A stretch of DNA of 64,000 nt from Leptospira harrisiae (GCF_002811945.1 NZ_NPDX01000005.1:212552-276551), one strand, 5' to 3'. Numbered from the stretch's first letter, positions 44,470 to 53,185 are shown. Translations and numbers: made by a program. The notes: a model not told the origin generated them from the sequence alone.

Positions 44470-44979
44470 TTATACCCCTAATCGTTTTCGTATATCTGCT
44501 GGGATACTTTGGATGGAATCATATTTTTTTTTCTTTCCACCCGGCAGAGAAACATAATAAAACCCATTGATCATTTCTAAAAAATAATCCTCTCCTTTTT
44601 CTCCTAGAGATCTGTTGTCTAGTTCCTTTACCATTTTTTGGTATTTGGAAGGGAGGAGATTCCAATTCATGTAATTTGTAACCACTCCTTGGTCATTCAC
44701 TGTATAAGCACCGTCTTGGTGAAGGATTTTTGTTCCATTGTAATCAAATACTTCCATCACCTTTAGGTTGTTATCTTTTGATTGTTTTGAATCTTTTTTG
44801 GATTTGCCTGAGTTAGGTTGAGTAGAATCCTCATTACTAGAATTTGATTTTGACTTTGTATTAGGAGGTGTGTTTTTTTTTCTTAGTTTTCCAAATACCA
44901 GTAGAAAAAGGCCAGCCAATGCAAGTGATGCGAATAAAAAAACTTCTGCAGTTGATAAATCAAACAAATACCGCCACAT
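44470..44979 (-). CDS. Unrecognised single-pass membrane protein with charged linker
   Basis: I do not recognise this 169-residue protein. One membrane helix (VFLFASLALAGLFLLVFGKL, about residues 13-32) is followed by a Lys/Ser/Asn-rich linker (about 35-70) and a soluble domain with the segment VFDYNGTKILHQDGAYTVND. The last gene of a four-gene minus-strand unit, it begins two bases after the small lipoprotein gene. Role unknown. Confidence 0.7.
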   Translation of the reverse strand: MWRYLFDLSTAEVFLFASLALAGLFLLVFGKLRKKNTPPNTKSKSNSSNEDSTQPNSGKSKKDSKQSKDNNLKVMEVFDYNGTKILHQDGAYTVNDQGVVTNYMNWNLLPSKYQKMVKELDNRSLGEKGEDYFLEMINGFYYVSLPGGKKKKYDSIQSIPADIRKRLGV

Positions 44980-44981
44980 AA

Positions 44982-45290
44982 CTATCGAAAACTCGTACTA
45001 ACTGCCTTACAAGAGTCGGGAAGATATCCTTCCGTATTCCATGTACGACAATCGGTAAGTTCAATTGCCTTAAAACAAAGTTTTAATTCGTCAATTTTAA
45101 CTCTGCCAAGCACAAGCGCTCCCGGAAGTTTGTTCGTCCCGCAGGCTGAATTTTTTAATGTATAGGTTTCAAAAATCTTTTGGTTTCCTTCTTGTGCCGA
45201 ATAAAATAAGTCATCTCGATTTTGAATGCACTGAAAGCTAAGTCCAATGGTAAAAAAAAGGGCGTAAATCCCATGGAAAAATAATTTCAT
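44982..45290 (-). CDS. Small unrecognised lipoprotein
   Basis: A 102-residue protein with a signal peptide ending in a lipobox-like GLSFQC. The mature part has four more cysteines (NSAC, LKLC, TDC, DSC), likely paired in the periplasm or at the surface. Its ATG overlaps the stop of the LEA-like gene by four bases (ATGA). Small Cys-rich lipoproteins of this size are frequent in Leptospira. No function can be given. Confidence 0.7.
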   Translation of the reverse strand: MKLFFHGIYALFFTIGLSFQCIQNRDDLFYSAQEGNQKIFETYTLKNSACGTNKLPGALVLGRVKIDELKLCFKAIELTDCRTWNTEGYLPDSCKAVSTSFR

Positions 45291-45817
45291 TTTTTAAGTT
45301 TGATCCGAGAAACTTCTCTGACAGGAATCGGAAGTTTTCCAAAAGCACTATCCACTTGAACAGTTCCATAAATTTCGAACTCAACATCCTCTCCACGCAT
45401 AGCCGCATCCGAAAGTTGTTTTGCTAACAAAAGAAGTTTGGGAAGGATGGATCCTTTTTGATCGGGGACCAGTTTCAAAACGACAAAGGCTTCAGAATTA
45501 GGTTCCACTTCGAGCGGTGTTTGGTTTTGGAGTTTTCCGATGTATTCCTTTCCTTTTGGAGTCACAAGTTCAATTTCCAAATCAAATTGATAGATGGAGA
45601 CTTTGGTATCGTTTGGATTCACTACCGAAACTTTCGGATACAAATCCACTAATGGAATTAAAGGAAAGTTTGGATTTGGTTTTAGGTCTACACGAACATC
45701 CACCAAATCAAACTTACAAGCCTTAAGACTTTCTAAATTCTTTTTTGTATCACTCAAACAATGAGTGAAGGATACAAAAGATACGAAAGCGAATAAAAAA
45801 AATAATCTACGGACCAA
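45287..45817 (-). CDS. LEA14-like (WHy-domain) lipoprotein
   Basis: A 176-residue lipoprotein. The signal is RLFFLFAFVSFVSFTHC, with the lipobox cysteine near residue 20. The remainder is a beta-sandwich of the LEA-2 type with VDLYPKVSVVNPNDTKVSIY, a hallmark of the family, and the closing VREVSRIKLKK. LEA-2 proteins are linked to desiccation and stress. The start is TTG at 45817 with GAAGG before it. It overlaps the end of the oxidoreductase gene by 11 bases. Confidence 0.75.
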   Translation of the reverse strand: MVRRLFFLFAFVSFVSFTHCLSDTKKNLESLKACKFDLVDVRVDLKPNPNFPLIPLVDLYPKVSVVNPNDTKVSIYQFDLEIELVTPKGKEYIGKLQNQTPLEVEPNSEAFVVLKLVPDQKGSILPKLLLLAKQLSDAAMRGEDVEFEIYGTVQVDSAFGKLPIPVREVSRIKLKK

Positions 45818-46787
45818 ATACTACCTTCCCTTCGGTCATATGTTGTTTATAAAATTCTAATCCTTCTTTGTATTCTTCAAACTTAAATCGTCTGTTGATT
45901 TTTGTTTGGAAAACAGTTTTAAGAAATTTTTGTGCTTCTTTGGCTTGTTTTTGAAATTCTTCTAAACCAATTTCATAAATCCAGGAAGACAACCAAAACC
46001 CTTCCACTTTTTTGTTTTGGAATAAAATGATTCCGGAATTCACAGAAAATGGTTTTTCTGAGAGAGCACCATAACAAACCACTTTCGATCCATAAGGCAT
46101 ACATTCAACTAGAGACTGTGCGGTTTCACCGGCCACTGCATCGATAGCGTATGTAGCATTTAATTTTTTAGAGATTTTGAATAAATCCTTTTGATAGTTG
46201 GGAGAAGTGGAGTTTAGAATATTTTCTGCTCCAATTTCTAATAGACTGTCCTCTTGTTCTTTCTTTCGTACAACATTGATTAAAGGAATTCCACGTTCCT
46301 TACAAAGTCGAACTACCATTTTACCAAGAGCACTGGCAGCTGCGGTTTGGATCATTGCAGGATGCCCTTCTTTGGAACATTTGGATACCATGGCCCAAGC
46401 AGTCATTGGGTTCACAAAAAAACTAGATCCTTCGTCAAGGCTCACACCATCCACTAACGGCAAACAGTTGTCCTCTGTGGTGATCATATATTCTGACCAT
46501 GATCCGTCGTTTTGAGGTGCCACGCAGGATACGTTCATACCCACTTTTAAAGTTTTGATGGCAGTTCCTACTGCATCGATGGTTCCACTGGCTTCAAATC
46601 CCGCAGATACCGGTGCCTTTTTTTTAAACCCATACAGTCCACGGATGAACATAAGGTCAGAAGGATTGATGGGAGAAAGATGGATTTTGATCCTAACTTC
46701 GTTCTCTTTCGGTGTGGGAACTTCTTTTTCACGAAGCTCCAATAGTGGTTCGGATTCGTCGTATTTGAGGATGGTGACTGCTTTCAT
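45807..46787 (-). CDS. Zinc-type (MDR) alcohol dehydrogenase/quinone-oxidoreductase-like protein
   Basis: A medium-chain dehydrogenase of about 326 residues. The N-terminal GroES-like domain has KIHLSPINPSDLMFIRGLYG, and the Rossmann part has AAASALGKMVVRLCKERGIP. Catalytic zinc cysteines are not evident, as in quinone oxidoreductases of the MDR group. The ATG at 46787 was used because the family begins MKAV; another in-frame ATG lies at 46805. A GGGAGAAG is placed directly before 46787. It is the first gene of the unit with the LEA-like and two small genes. Confidence 0.78.
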   Translation of the reverse strand: MKAVTILKYDESEPLLELREKEVPTPKENEVRIKIHLSPINPSDLMFIRGLYGFKKKAPVSAGFEASGTIDAVGTAIKTLKVGMNVSCVAPQNDGSWSEYMITTEDNCLPLVDGVSLDEGSSFFVNPMTAWAMVSKCSKEGHPAMIQTAAASALGKMVVRLCKERGIPLINVVRKKEQEDSLLEIGAENILNSTSPNYQKDLFKISKKLNATYAIDAVAGETAQSLVECMPYGSKVVCYGALSEKPFSVNSGIILFQNKKVEGFWLSSWIYEIGLEEFQKQAKEAQKFLKTVFQTKINRRFKFEEYKEGLEFYKQHMTEGKVVFGP

Positions 46788-46857
46788 CTTCTCCCATTCA
46801 GTCATTTAAAATCTGCTTGCCAACTCTTTCTTTGGAAGTAAGAATTTTAAGTCTGCC

Positions 46858-47652
46858 GTGAAATCAAAAAAGTTATCGAAGGAATCCCTGACAGGGATCG
46901 TTTTTTTTTCAATTTTGGTCTTCGCATTTTTCACAACAGTCATTGAACCGGATCGACCTGCCAAAAAATATCCCTACCGGTTATCGTTATTTTACTCTCG
47001 CATTGATGGAATCAAAGAAGGAACTGAGGTTCGGATTTTGGGAATTCAAAAAGGTTATGTGGCTCATATTGATTCAAGGCCACTGATTGATGTTCCCGAT
47101 CGTCGATTCCTCGACCATAACATGGATCATGCGATCGAACTTCATATTGCTTTGGAAGATCCGTTAACACTTTGGGATAATTATGAAGTAGATTTTCAAA
47201 CGATAACTTTGTTTTCAGGAAGGATCATTAATATCAATCCAGGAAGTTCGGATGGCAAACGCCCCTTTTTCAAACCTACATTTCGTGAAGGTGAAAAAAG
47301 ACCTGACTATTTGCCTTCCGCGCGGTATTTTGATGATTTTTTCAAAGCCACATCTGTGACAATGGAAGAAAATCGAGCCGACCTCAGACAAATCACCTTG
47401 GATTTTCGTTCCATCTCCGATAAATTAAATCATACAGAAGGCACAATTCCCAAATTAATAGGGAGTACAGAAATGTATGATGAACTTCTTGCGACTGTAA
47501 AGGACGCAGAAACCATTGGAAAAGAAGGAAGGCGTTATATGGAAAGTTCTCGTAATTTAGAGAACACCATGCCGATACCATTTTTAATTACAGCATCGTA
47601 TTACGGACGTACAACGCCAATTACGGGAAGAAGGATTGGACCACAAGATTAA
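46858..47652 (+). CDS. MCE/MlaD-family lipid-trafficking protein
   Basis: A 264-residue protein with a GTG start at 46858. One N-terminal membrane helix (GIVFFSILVFAFFTTVI) anchors an MCE domain (about 40-150) with the family core LFYSRIDGIKEGTEVRILGI and QTITLFSGRIININPG. A helical tail follows (NRADLRQITLDFRSISDKLN). MlaD proteins bind phospholipids and shuttle them between membranes with an ABC permease. No mlaE or mlaF gene is near, so partners must be elsewhere. The glycosyltransferase gene starts on its stop codon (TAATG). Confidence 0.82.
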   Translation: MKSKKLSKESLTGIVFFSILVFAFFTTVIEPDRPAKKYPYRLSLFYSRIDGIKEGTEVRILGIQKGYVAHIDSRPLIDVPDRRFLDHNMDHAIELHIALEDPLTLWDNYEVDFQTITLFSGRIININPGSSDGKRPFFKPTFREGEKRPDYLPSARYFDDFFKATSVTMEENRADLRQITLDFRSISDKLNHTEGTIPKLIGSTEMYDELLATVKDAETIGKEGRRYMESSRNLENTMPIPFLITASYYGRTTPITGRRIGPQD

Positions 47653-48731
47653 TGAAAGTTGCAATTATACATGATTGGCTCACCGGTATGCGCGGTGGCG
47701 AACTCGTACTCGATAGTTTATTAAAGGCATTTCCAGAAGCGGATTTATTTACTCTTTTTTATTCTAAAGGAAAACTTAACGAAAGGATTGAAAACAGAAA
47801 GATTACAACAGCTTTTACAAACAATCTTCCTTTCAAAGAAAAATACTACCGCTATTACCTACCAGTATTTCCAACGGCCATTGAATCATTGGATTTAAAA
47901 GGTTATGATGTAGTGATTAGTTCTTCCCATTGTGTGGCCAAAGGAGTGATCCCTCATCCCGATACTTTTCATTTAAGTTATATCCATAGTCCCATGCGTT
48001 ATGTTTGGGATATGTATTATGATTATTTCCCAGGTAGAAAAGGGTTTAAATTTTTCCTTTTACAATCCATTGCTAACTACCTTCGCACATGGGATGCGGC
48101 TTCTGCCAATAGAGTGGATTATTTCACATGTAACTCGCATTTTGTGGGAAGACGAATCCAAAAGTATTATAGACGTGATTATAAAATAGTATACCCGCCT
48201 TGTTTACCTCAAGACTTCCGGGTGAATGATGTTTCGAAAGATGATTATTATCTGATGGTTTCGGCCTTTGCTCCTTATAAAAAAATCGATCTTGCCATTG
48301 AAGCCTTTCGTGAAAATGGAAAGCCACTCATCCTTGTAGGTGGGGGTCAGGAAGAAGGGAAACTAGTCAAAAATCTTCCGAAAAACATCCTTTGGAAAAA
48401 AGGTCTGCCTCGCACAGAAGTGGTGGAACTTTACAAAAAGGCACGAGGGTTTATTTTTCCAGGAATGGAAGACTTCGGAATCACTCCGGTTGAGGCACAG
48501 GCCTATGCCACCCCTGTCATTGCTTACGGGATGGGAGGGGCTTTGGAGTCAGTGAAAGAGGACAAAACCGGGGTGTTTTTTAAGGAACAGACTGTAAAAT
48601 CCTTAAATGAGGCGATCCAGAGGGCAGAAAAGATCCATTTCAAACGGGGAGATTTCCAAAATTCCATCAATCGATTTACGGAAGAAAAATTCGTAAGCGA
48701 AATTCGAAAGGTAGTCGATAGACATAAATAG
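47652..48731 (+). CDS. GT4-family glycosyltransferase
   Basis: A 359-residue GT-B glycosyltransferase. The N-terminal domain starts KVAIIHDWLTGMRGGELVLD. The donor-binding C-terminal domain has the E-x7-E motif in EDFGITPVEAQAYATPVIAY followed by GMGGALESV, typical of group 1/GT4 enzymes using nucleotide sugars. It probably works on lipopolysaccharide or another glycan at the inner membrane. It overlaps the MCE gene by one base, so they share a transcript. It ends 21 bases before the flbD gene. Confidence 0.88.
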   Translation: MKVAIIHDWLTGMRGGELVLDSLLKAFPEADLFTLFYSKGKLNERIENRKITTAFTNNLPFKEKYYRYYLPVFPTAIESLDLKGYDVVISSSHCVAKGVIPHPDTFHLSYIHSPMRYVWDMYYDYFPGRKGFKFFLLQSIANYLRTWDAASANRVDYFTCNSHFVGRRIQKYYRRDYKIVYPPCLPQDFRVNDVSKDDYYLMVSAFAPYKKIDLAIEAFRENGKPLILVGGGQEEGKLVKNLPKNILWKKGLPRTEVVELYKKARGFIFPGMEDFGITPVEAQAYATPVIAYGMGGALESVKEDKTGVFFKEQTVKSLNEAIQRAEKIHFKRGDFQNSINRFTEEKFVSEIRKVVDRHK

Positions 48732-48752
48732 AAATCTCTGAAGGGGGATCTC

Positions 48753-48971
48753 TTGGTCATTTTACATCGACTCAAAGGTGCGGAATTTGTTCTCAATGCA
48801 GATTTGATTGAGACCATTGAAGCAAATCCAGATACGATCATCACTCTTGTGAATGAAAAGAAATTCATTGTACAAGAACCAGTTGCGGAAGTTGTGGAAA
48901 AGGTAATTGCTTACCAAACGAGAATCCACAACCTCCCTCGAGTTGGTGAAAGAAGGCCTGAGGAAACATAA
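48753..48971 (+). CDS. flbD: Flagellar FlbD-family protein
   Basis: A 72-residue FlbD protein (VILHRLKGAEFVLNADLIET; TITLVNEKKFIVQE), a small factor found in flagellar operons of spirochaetes and Gram-positive bacteria. The start is TTG at 48753, with GGGGGATC about six bases before. It stands three bases before motA. In spirochaetes this gene is routinely followed by motA-motB-fliL, as here. Confidence 0.88.
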   Translation: MVILHRLKGAEFVLNADLIETIEANPDTIITLVNEKKFIVQEPVAEVVEKVIAYQTRIHNLPRVGERRPEET

Positions 48972-48974
48972 GAA

Positions 48975-49757
48975 ATGGATATAGCTACAGTCATTGGTTT
49001 GGCCCTAGGAGCGGCCTTGATGTTACTTGGGGTGGTTTCGGGTGGTCTTTCTTTAACTGACCTAATCGATATTCCCTCGGTAATGATTACATTCGGTGGG
49101 GCAGCAGCAGCCACGATCATTTCTTTCCCATGGACCTCTACCATTGGAGTGGGAGGTGTTACCAAAAAAGCCTTCCAAAATCCTCCCTCAGACTTACCTG
49201 GACTCATTACGACACTTGTTAGTTTTTCTGAAAAAGCCCGCCGTGAAGGTCTTCTCGCTCTAGAAGATGATATCAACGAACTGCCGGAAGAATTTTTAAA
49301 GAAGGGGATCCAACTAGTTGTGGATGGAACCGATCCCGAGCTCGTTCGAAATATTATGGAAACCGAAATTGGGAATACTGCCTCAAGACATGCCTATGGT
49401 CGAGGTTGGTGGGATGCTTATGCAGGTTTTGCGCCAGGGTTCGGAATGCTTGGGACCCTTGTGGGTCTTGTGGGGATGTTAAAGAACTTAGGTGGTGGGG
49501 ATGCGAGTGCCATTGGACAAGGTATGGCGACAGCCCTTATTACAACATTATACGGATCACTTGCACAGAACTTATTTGCTGCCCCGATTGTTAGAAAACT
49601 AACACGAAGATCGGAAGATGAACTTGTGATCAAACAAGTTATGGTGGAAGGAACTCTTTCCATCCAATCTGGGGACAACCCACGAATTGTTAAAGAGAAG
49701 TTGGCGAGTTTCTTAACTCCTGCAGAACGATCTGCATTGAAAGACGACGGAGATTAA
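48975..49757 (+). CDS. motA: Flagellar motor stator protein MotA
   Basis: A 260-residue membrane protein of the proton-driven stator. Four helices are visible: two near the N-terminus (GLALGAALMLLGVVSGG; SVMITFGGAAAATIISF) and two after the cytoplasmic loop (WDAYAGFAPGFGMLGTLVGL; MATALITTLYGSLAQNLFAA). The loop carries charged residues that contact the rotor FliG. It is transcribed with flbD, motB and fliL and powers the periplasmic flagella. Confidence 0.93.
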   Translation: MDIATVIGLALGAALMLLGVVSGGLSLTDLIDIPSVMITFGGAAAATIISFPWTSTIGVGGVTKKAFQNPPSDLPGLITTLVSFSEKARREGLLALEDDINELPEEFLKKGIQLVVDGTDPELVRNIMETEIGNTASRHAYGRGWWDAYAGFAPGFGMLGTLVGLVGMLKNLGGGDASAIGQGMATALITTLYGSLAQNLFAAPIVRKLTRRSEDELVIKQVMVEGTLSIQSGDNPRIVKEKLASFLTPAERSALKDDGD

Positions 49758-49768
49758 TACTAAAAACC

Positions 49769-50602
49769 ATGGCGTCTAAAAAAGAAAAATGTCCTGAGTG
49801 CATCCAAAAAGTTCCCGAGTTCATGGCAACTTACGGGGACATGGTGACACTTCTCCTTTGTTTCTTTATCCTTTTATATACAACGGGAAAAACAGATGCA
49901 AAGGAGATGCAGATCATTTTGTCTGCATTCAAATCCACAACCGGATTTTTCACTGGGGGACAAACACTTTCAAAAGGATCTTTGGAAGAGATGGGCATGC
50001 AAATAGAATCCCTTCCTTCCCAAGTGGTTGGTCGTAATCTTTCTAAATCAAAAAAAGATGCCCAAGAAGTTTTTAAACCAGAAGTAGAAGCAGGAAAAGT
50101 CAGGATTTCAGAAAACGAAAGAGGGCTTGTGATTTCTCTTGTAGGTGCAGATTATTTTTATCCTGGTTCTGCAATACTAACACCAGCTATTCGAGAAACA
50201 TTACGAAAAGCCGCGGGCCTTATCAAAGGACTCGAACGTTTTGTTCGAGTGGAAGGACATAGTGATGACGATGCAGTCAATCCTGTGAATCGTCCTGGTC
50301 GTGAAGAACGCGAATATATTAATAACTGGGATTTGGCGGGAGCAAGAGCAGTCAATGCTACCGTTTTTATGATCAATTCAGAAGAAATTGAACCAAGTTG
50401 GTTCCAAGCTGTTAGTTTTGGATCCTATAGACCTCTTGTTTTGGAAAATGAAGGTACACCGGAAGCAAAAGCTTTTAACCGAAGGGTAGATATCATCATT
50501 CTAACTGAGAAGTCTACGAAACGGGCGCCAGGGGAAAGTAAATATGGACTACCTGACACTCGTTTGCCGAACACTGAAACAAATGTAGAAGGAGAATTTT
50601 AA
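49769..50602 (+). CDS. motB: Flagellar motor stator protein MotB
   Basis: A 277-residue stator partner of MotA. The single membrane helix holds the proton-binding aspartate in ATYGDMVTLLLCFFILLYTT. The C-terminal OmpA-like domain that grips peptidoglycan contains RVEGHSDDDAVNPVNRPG, with NNWDLAGARAVNATVFM and the closing NRRVDIIIL. The gene follows motA by 11 bases, and fliL starts one base after its stop. Confidence 0.93.
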   Translation: MASKKEKCPECIQKVPEFMATYGDMVTLLLCFFILLYTTGKTDAKEMQIILSAFKSTTGFFTGGQTLSKGSLEEMGMQIESLPSQVVGRNLSKSKKDAQEVFKPEVEAGKVRISENERGLVISLVGADYFYPGSAILTPAIRETLRKAAGLIKGLERFVRVEGHSDDDAVNPVNRPGREEREYINNWDLAGARAVNATVFMINSEEIEPSWFQAVSFGSYRPLVLENEGTPEAKAFNRRVDIIILTEKSTKRAPGESKYGLPDTRLPNTETNVEGEF

Positions 50603-50603
50603 C

Positions 50604-51131
50604 ATGGGTGACCGTGAAGTAGATGAAGAAGAAGGTGGGTTAGCCGAAGGTAGTTCCGCCTCTGCAGGGATGTCCCCCATTGTAAAATGGTTATTATACA
50701 TTGCTGCTGCGATTTTCGGAATTATTATTGTAACCGTTATATCAATGTTTGTTGCTCAAAAAACGGCAACAAGTGTGTTTAAACAACAGAAGAATATCTC
50801 TCTTGTGAAAGCTCCCCCTCCTTTGGAAGTTTACACATTTCAAGAAGAATTTAGAGTAAACACATCTGATGTTGGTGAATCACACTTTGTAAAGTTAAAG
50901 ATGTCTCTTGGATTTGAATCAGGTCAACCTGCACTTTCTGCGGAACTTGCTGCACGTGTGGCGCAAATGCAAAACATCATTAACCTTGTGATTGCTCGTA
51001 AAACAAAAGACGATTTAAAATCCATTACCAACCAGTTGGATTTACGTGAGGAAATCAAAGCCCACTTAAATCATATTTTGACCAATGGAAAAATCAAAGA
51101 AGTTTACTTTACCGAGTTCTTGGTAAACTAG
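50604..51131 (+). CDS. fliL: Flagellar basal-body-associated protein FliL
   Basis: A 175-residue FliL with one membrane helix (VKWLLYIAAAIFGIIIVTVI). A periplasmic stomatin-like domain follows, including YTFQEEFRVNTSDVGESHFV and LRVN-type strands up to REEIKAHLNHILTNGKIKEV. It stabilises or controls stators around the motor. It is the last gene of the flagellar set; kdsB follows four bases after its stop. Confidence 0.9.
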   Translation: MGDREVDEEEGGLAEGSSASAGMSPIVKWLLYIAAAIFGIIIVTVISMFVAQKTATSVFKQQKNISLVKAPPPLEVYTFQEEFRVNTSDVGESHFVKLKMSLGFESGQPALSAELAARVAQMQNIINLVIARKTKDDLKSITNQLDLREEIKAHLNHILTNGKIKEVYFTEFLVN

Positions 51132-51135
51132 GACT

Positions 51136-51876
51136 ATGTCCGACCAAATCCTCGGTGTGATCCCCGCTCGTTTTGCGAGCACAAGATTTCCCGGAAAACC
51201 ACTGGCCCTCATTGGCGAAAAACCGATGATCCAGTGGACCTACCATCACGCTTCACTCTCCAAGTCTATCCACCGTTTGGTGGTCGCTACCGATGACAAA
51301 CGAATTCACGATGCAGTCATCAAATTTGGTGGGGAATCAGTTTTAACTAGTCCCGACCATCCCACAGGAACCGATCGTATCATTGAAGTCGCAGAAAAGT
51401 ATCCTAACTACGGAATCATTCTCAACATCCAAGGCGACGAACCGGGGATGGAACCCAAACTCATGGATGGAGTTTTGGATTTAAAAACCAAACATAGAAA
51501 TTGGGAAATGACTACAGCAGCAGTTCCCTTTGCCTCCACAGAAGACCCAAAAGACCCTAACAAAGTAAAGGTGGTGTTTGACAGAATCGGACGTGCTAAT
51601 TATTTTTCCCGTTCTCCCATCCCCGCTTCCTTTAAGGGAGAGGCAACTTACCATCGGCATTTAGGAATTTATGCCTATGAAAGAGAATTTTTAATGAATT
51701 ATAATCATCTGCCGACTTCCGATTGGGAAACGGTAGAATCTTTAGAACAACTTCGTGCTTTGCAGAATGGATCTACCATTGGTGTTTATCTTTCGGATAA
51801 GGCCAACTTGGGTGTAGATTCCCCAGCAGATTTAGAAGTGGTGGTAAAAGATTTTAAAGAGAAGGGTTTGATTTAG
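51136..51876 (+). CDS. kdsB: 3-deoxy-manno-octulosonate cytidylyltransferase
   Basis: A 246-residue CMP-Kdo synthetase, which activates Kdo for lipid A core assembly. The signature IPARFASTRFPGKPLALIGE starts the protein, and DRIIEVAEKYPNYGIILNIQ with GDEP follows. The end (VDSPADLEVVV) also fits. Lying four bases after fliL, it is probably read with the motility genes, although its role is in the outer membrane. Compare the SpsF-like domain at 38-39.6 kb, the other CMP-sugar enzyme in this window. Confidence 0.93.
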   Translation: MSDQILGVIPARFASTRFPGKPLALIGEKPMIQWTYHHASLSKSIHRLVVATDDKRIHDAVIKFGGESVLTSPDHPTGTDRIIEVAEKYPNYGIILNIQGDEPGMEPKLMDGVLDLKTKHRNWEMTTAAVPFASTEDPKDPNKVKVVFDRIGRANYFSRSPIPASFKGEATYHRHLGIYAYEREFLMNYNHLPTSDWETVESLEQLRALQNGSTIGVYLSDKANLGVDSPADLEVVVKDFKEKGLI

Positions 51877-51928
51877 AGGATATATTAGAAGAGTATTACG
51901 TTTGCGGTTAAATGCCGTTATTCTTCAT

Positions 51929-52309
51929 TTACTTTGCCATTGGAGTACAAATTTCAATAATTGTTCCAAACATGTCTTGAACGTAAGCTACTGATTGACC
52001 CCAAGATTTTTCCTCGGGCCTTTTAAGTTCTTTTGCTCCGTTCTGAATAGCTGTTTCAAAAGCCTTTATTATATTTGCAGTTGAAAATGCTATTTCAAAA
52101 CAATTTTTTAAACCTTTTTGTGCATCGATATTAATATTCATTTTTAGCATTTCATTGTTTGCAAAAGCTAACACTGTTTCTCCAGTTTCCATTTCAGCAT
52201 ACATATTTGATTCGTGGATAAACCTTGTTTTTAATCCAAATGCTTTTTGGTAAAACTCTGTTGCTTTTACAGCATCATCGACATAGATAATTACATAATT
52301 CAATTTCAT
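51929..52309 (-). CDS. VOC/glyoxalase-fold protein
   Basis: A 126-residue vicinal-oxygen-chelate protein (VIIYVDDAVKATEFYQKAFG at the N-terminus; QSVAYVQDMFGTIIEICTPM at the C-terminus). The class includes glyoxalases, dioxygenases and antibiotic-binding proteins; the substrate here is unknown. Its ATG overlaps the stop of the TfoX-like gene (ATGA), and the pair lies between kdsB and a structured element. Genes of this sort are typical of mobile accessory patches. Confidence 0.82.
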   Translation of the reverse strand: MKLNYVIIYVDDAVKATEFYQKAFGLKTRFIHESNMYAEMETGETVLAFANNEMLKMNINIDAQKGLKNCFEIAFSTANIIKAFETAIQNGAKELKRPEEKSWGQSVAYVQDMFGTIIEICTPMAK

Positions 52310-52647
52310 CTTGTTTCTCCTTTTGTTTTTTTCTTTTTTGGTTTAGGTTCTGGTAATTCGTCTGCAGTTATTCTTATTAAATGGCTAATCCATTCACGGT
52401 CATCGATTTTATCTTCTATTAAAAAACTTTTTTTTGCGCCAGGATATGGAGGTGCCTCTTTAACATCACCAATAAATGCTTTTCCTCCTTCAGTTGGTTT
52501 GACAAACAGTTGATTATCGCATATCAAAGCGACTATTTTATCATAAGAATAAATAGCATATTCACCAAACATTTTTTTGCAGGTAATAGTTCCTGCATTT
52601 TCTATTTGTTCAACAACGTAATCAACAAAATCCTGATTTGATGACAT
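52306..52647 (-). CDS. TfoX-N-domain protein
   Basis: A 113-residue protein of the TfoX N-terminal-domain type (QDFVDYVVEQIENAGTITCK; KMFGEYAIYSYDKIVALICD; GAKKSFLIEDKI). It lacks the second TfoX domain, so it is not a competence regulator in the Haemophilus sense. The C-terminus is basic (KPKKKKTKGE). The start at 52647 has GGAG near. It forms a two-gene unit with the VOC protein and lies just downstream of a hairpin-rich element. Confidence 0.8.
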   Translation of the reverse strand: MSSNQDFVDYVVEQIENAGTITCKKMFGEYAIYSYDKIVALICDNQLFVKPTEGGKAFIGDVKEAPPYPGAKKSFLIEDKIDDREWISHLIRITADELPEPKPKKKKTKGETR

Positions 52648-52667
52648 TTTATCATTCTCCTTTCTTT

Positions 52668-52820
52668 AGGGGCGTATGGCATATAATAAACTAGACTAAC
52701 CGATGTTCCTCGCCCCTGAGTCTCGAAGAGACTTTACGGACTGGCACGTAGTTTGCGGATGCAAACGAGTGACAGAAGGGGAATGTGCCGAAGCGCAGCG
52801 TTTCCTCTTCTGTTATACGC
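52668..52820. repeat. Hairpin-rich intergenic element (attC-like or other repeat)
   Basis: About 150 bases, more GC-rich than their surroundings, hold several inverted repeats. AGGGGCG (52668-52674) pairs with CGCCCCT (52711-52717), AGTCTC-GAA-GAGACT lies at 52719-52733, and GTTTGC-GGAT-GCAAAC at 52751-52766. GGCAC/GTGCC (52743-52747 and 52785-52789) and CAGAAGGGGAA/TTCCTCTTCTG (52773-52812) follow. The end reads GTTATACGC, and GCGTAT occurs near the other end (52672-52677). The layout recalls integron attC sites or a REP-like repeat; no integrase gene is visible. Confidence 0.4.
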
Positions 52821-52907
52821 AGGAAATGATTACTATGATTAAATGGGAAACTAAATCTATTTTCTTTAATTATTTTATATATCTTGATACAGTCATTAAA
52901 AATAAGT

Positions 52908-53185
52908 TTATCCTGAACATTTTAAATCGCGCTGAATTATACAATTATCTCTACTTACAGTGCATGATACATATCCAGGTGGATCTTTAAGACACGATTG
53001 ATATAAAAAAATATCGCATATTGTAATTGTTAGAGCAGGATTGCAGGCATCTTCTTTTTCCTTTGTCTCTTTTGATTTTCCAAATATTTCCTCTCTTTCG
53101 CTTTGGCAATTTATAAGAAATATAAGGCATAGAATTATAGGTAAATATCTAAATGTTTTTATATTTTTATAAATCTTTTTAACAT
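52908..53185 (-). pseudogene. Small Cys-rich lipoprotein, probably frame-broken
   Basis: This stretch lies in the 743-base gap 52648-53390. An ATG at 53185 opens MLKRFIKI and stops after eight codons. The next frame carries a clear lipoprotein signal (FRYLPIILCLIFLINC, then QSEREEIFGK) and continues to a TAA at 52908 with six more cysteines (DACNP, ITICD, QSCLK, VSCTV, DNCII, LKCSG). One added base in the A-rich codons 7-9 would join them. No ATG, GTG or TTG exists in the second frame, so the gene is either broken or begins at a rare codon. I know no family for it. Confidence 0.45.

Noticed and set aside
51877..51928. Inverted repeat CGG-TTAAATG-CCG after kdsB
   Set aside because: The stem is only three bases and no T run follows on the plus strand; too weak to call a terminator.
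52703..52990. Plus-strand open frame of 95 codons
   Set aside because: It crosses the hairpin element and the antisense of the Cys-rich lipoprotein; low-complexity and without ribosome site.
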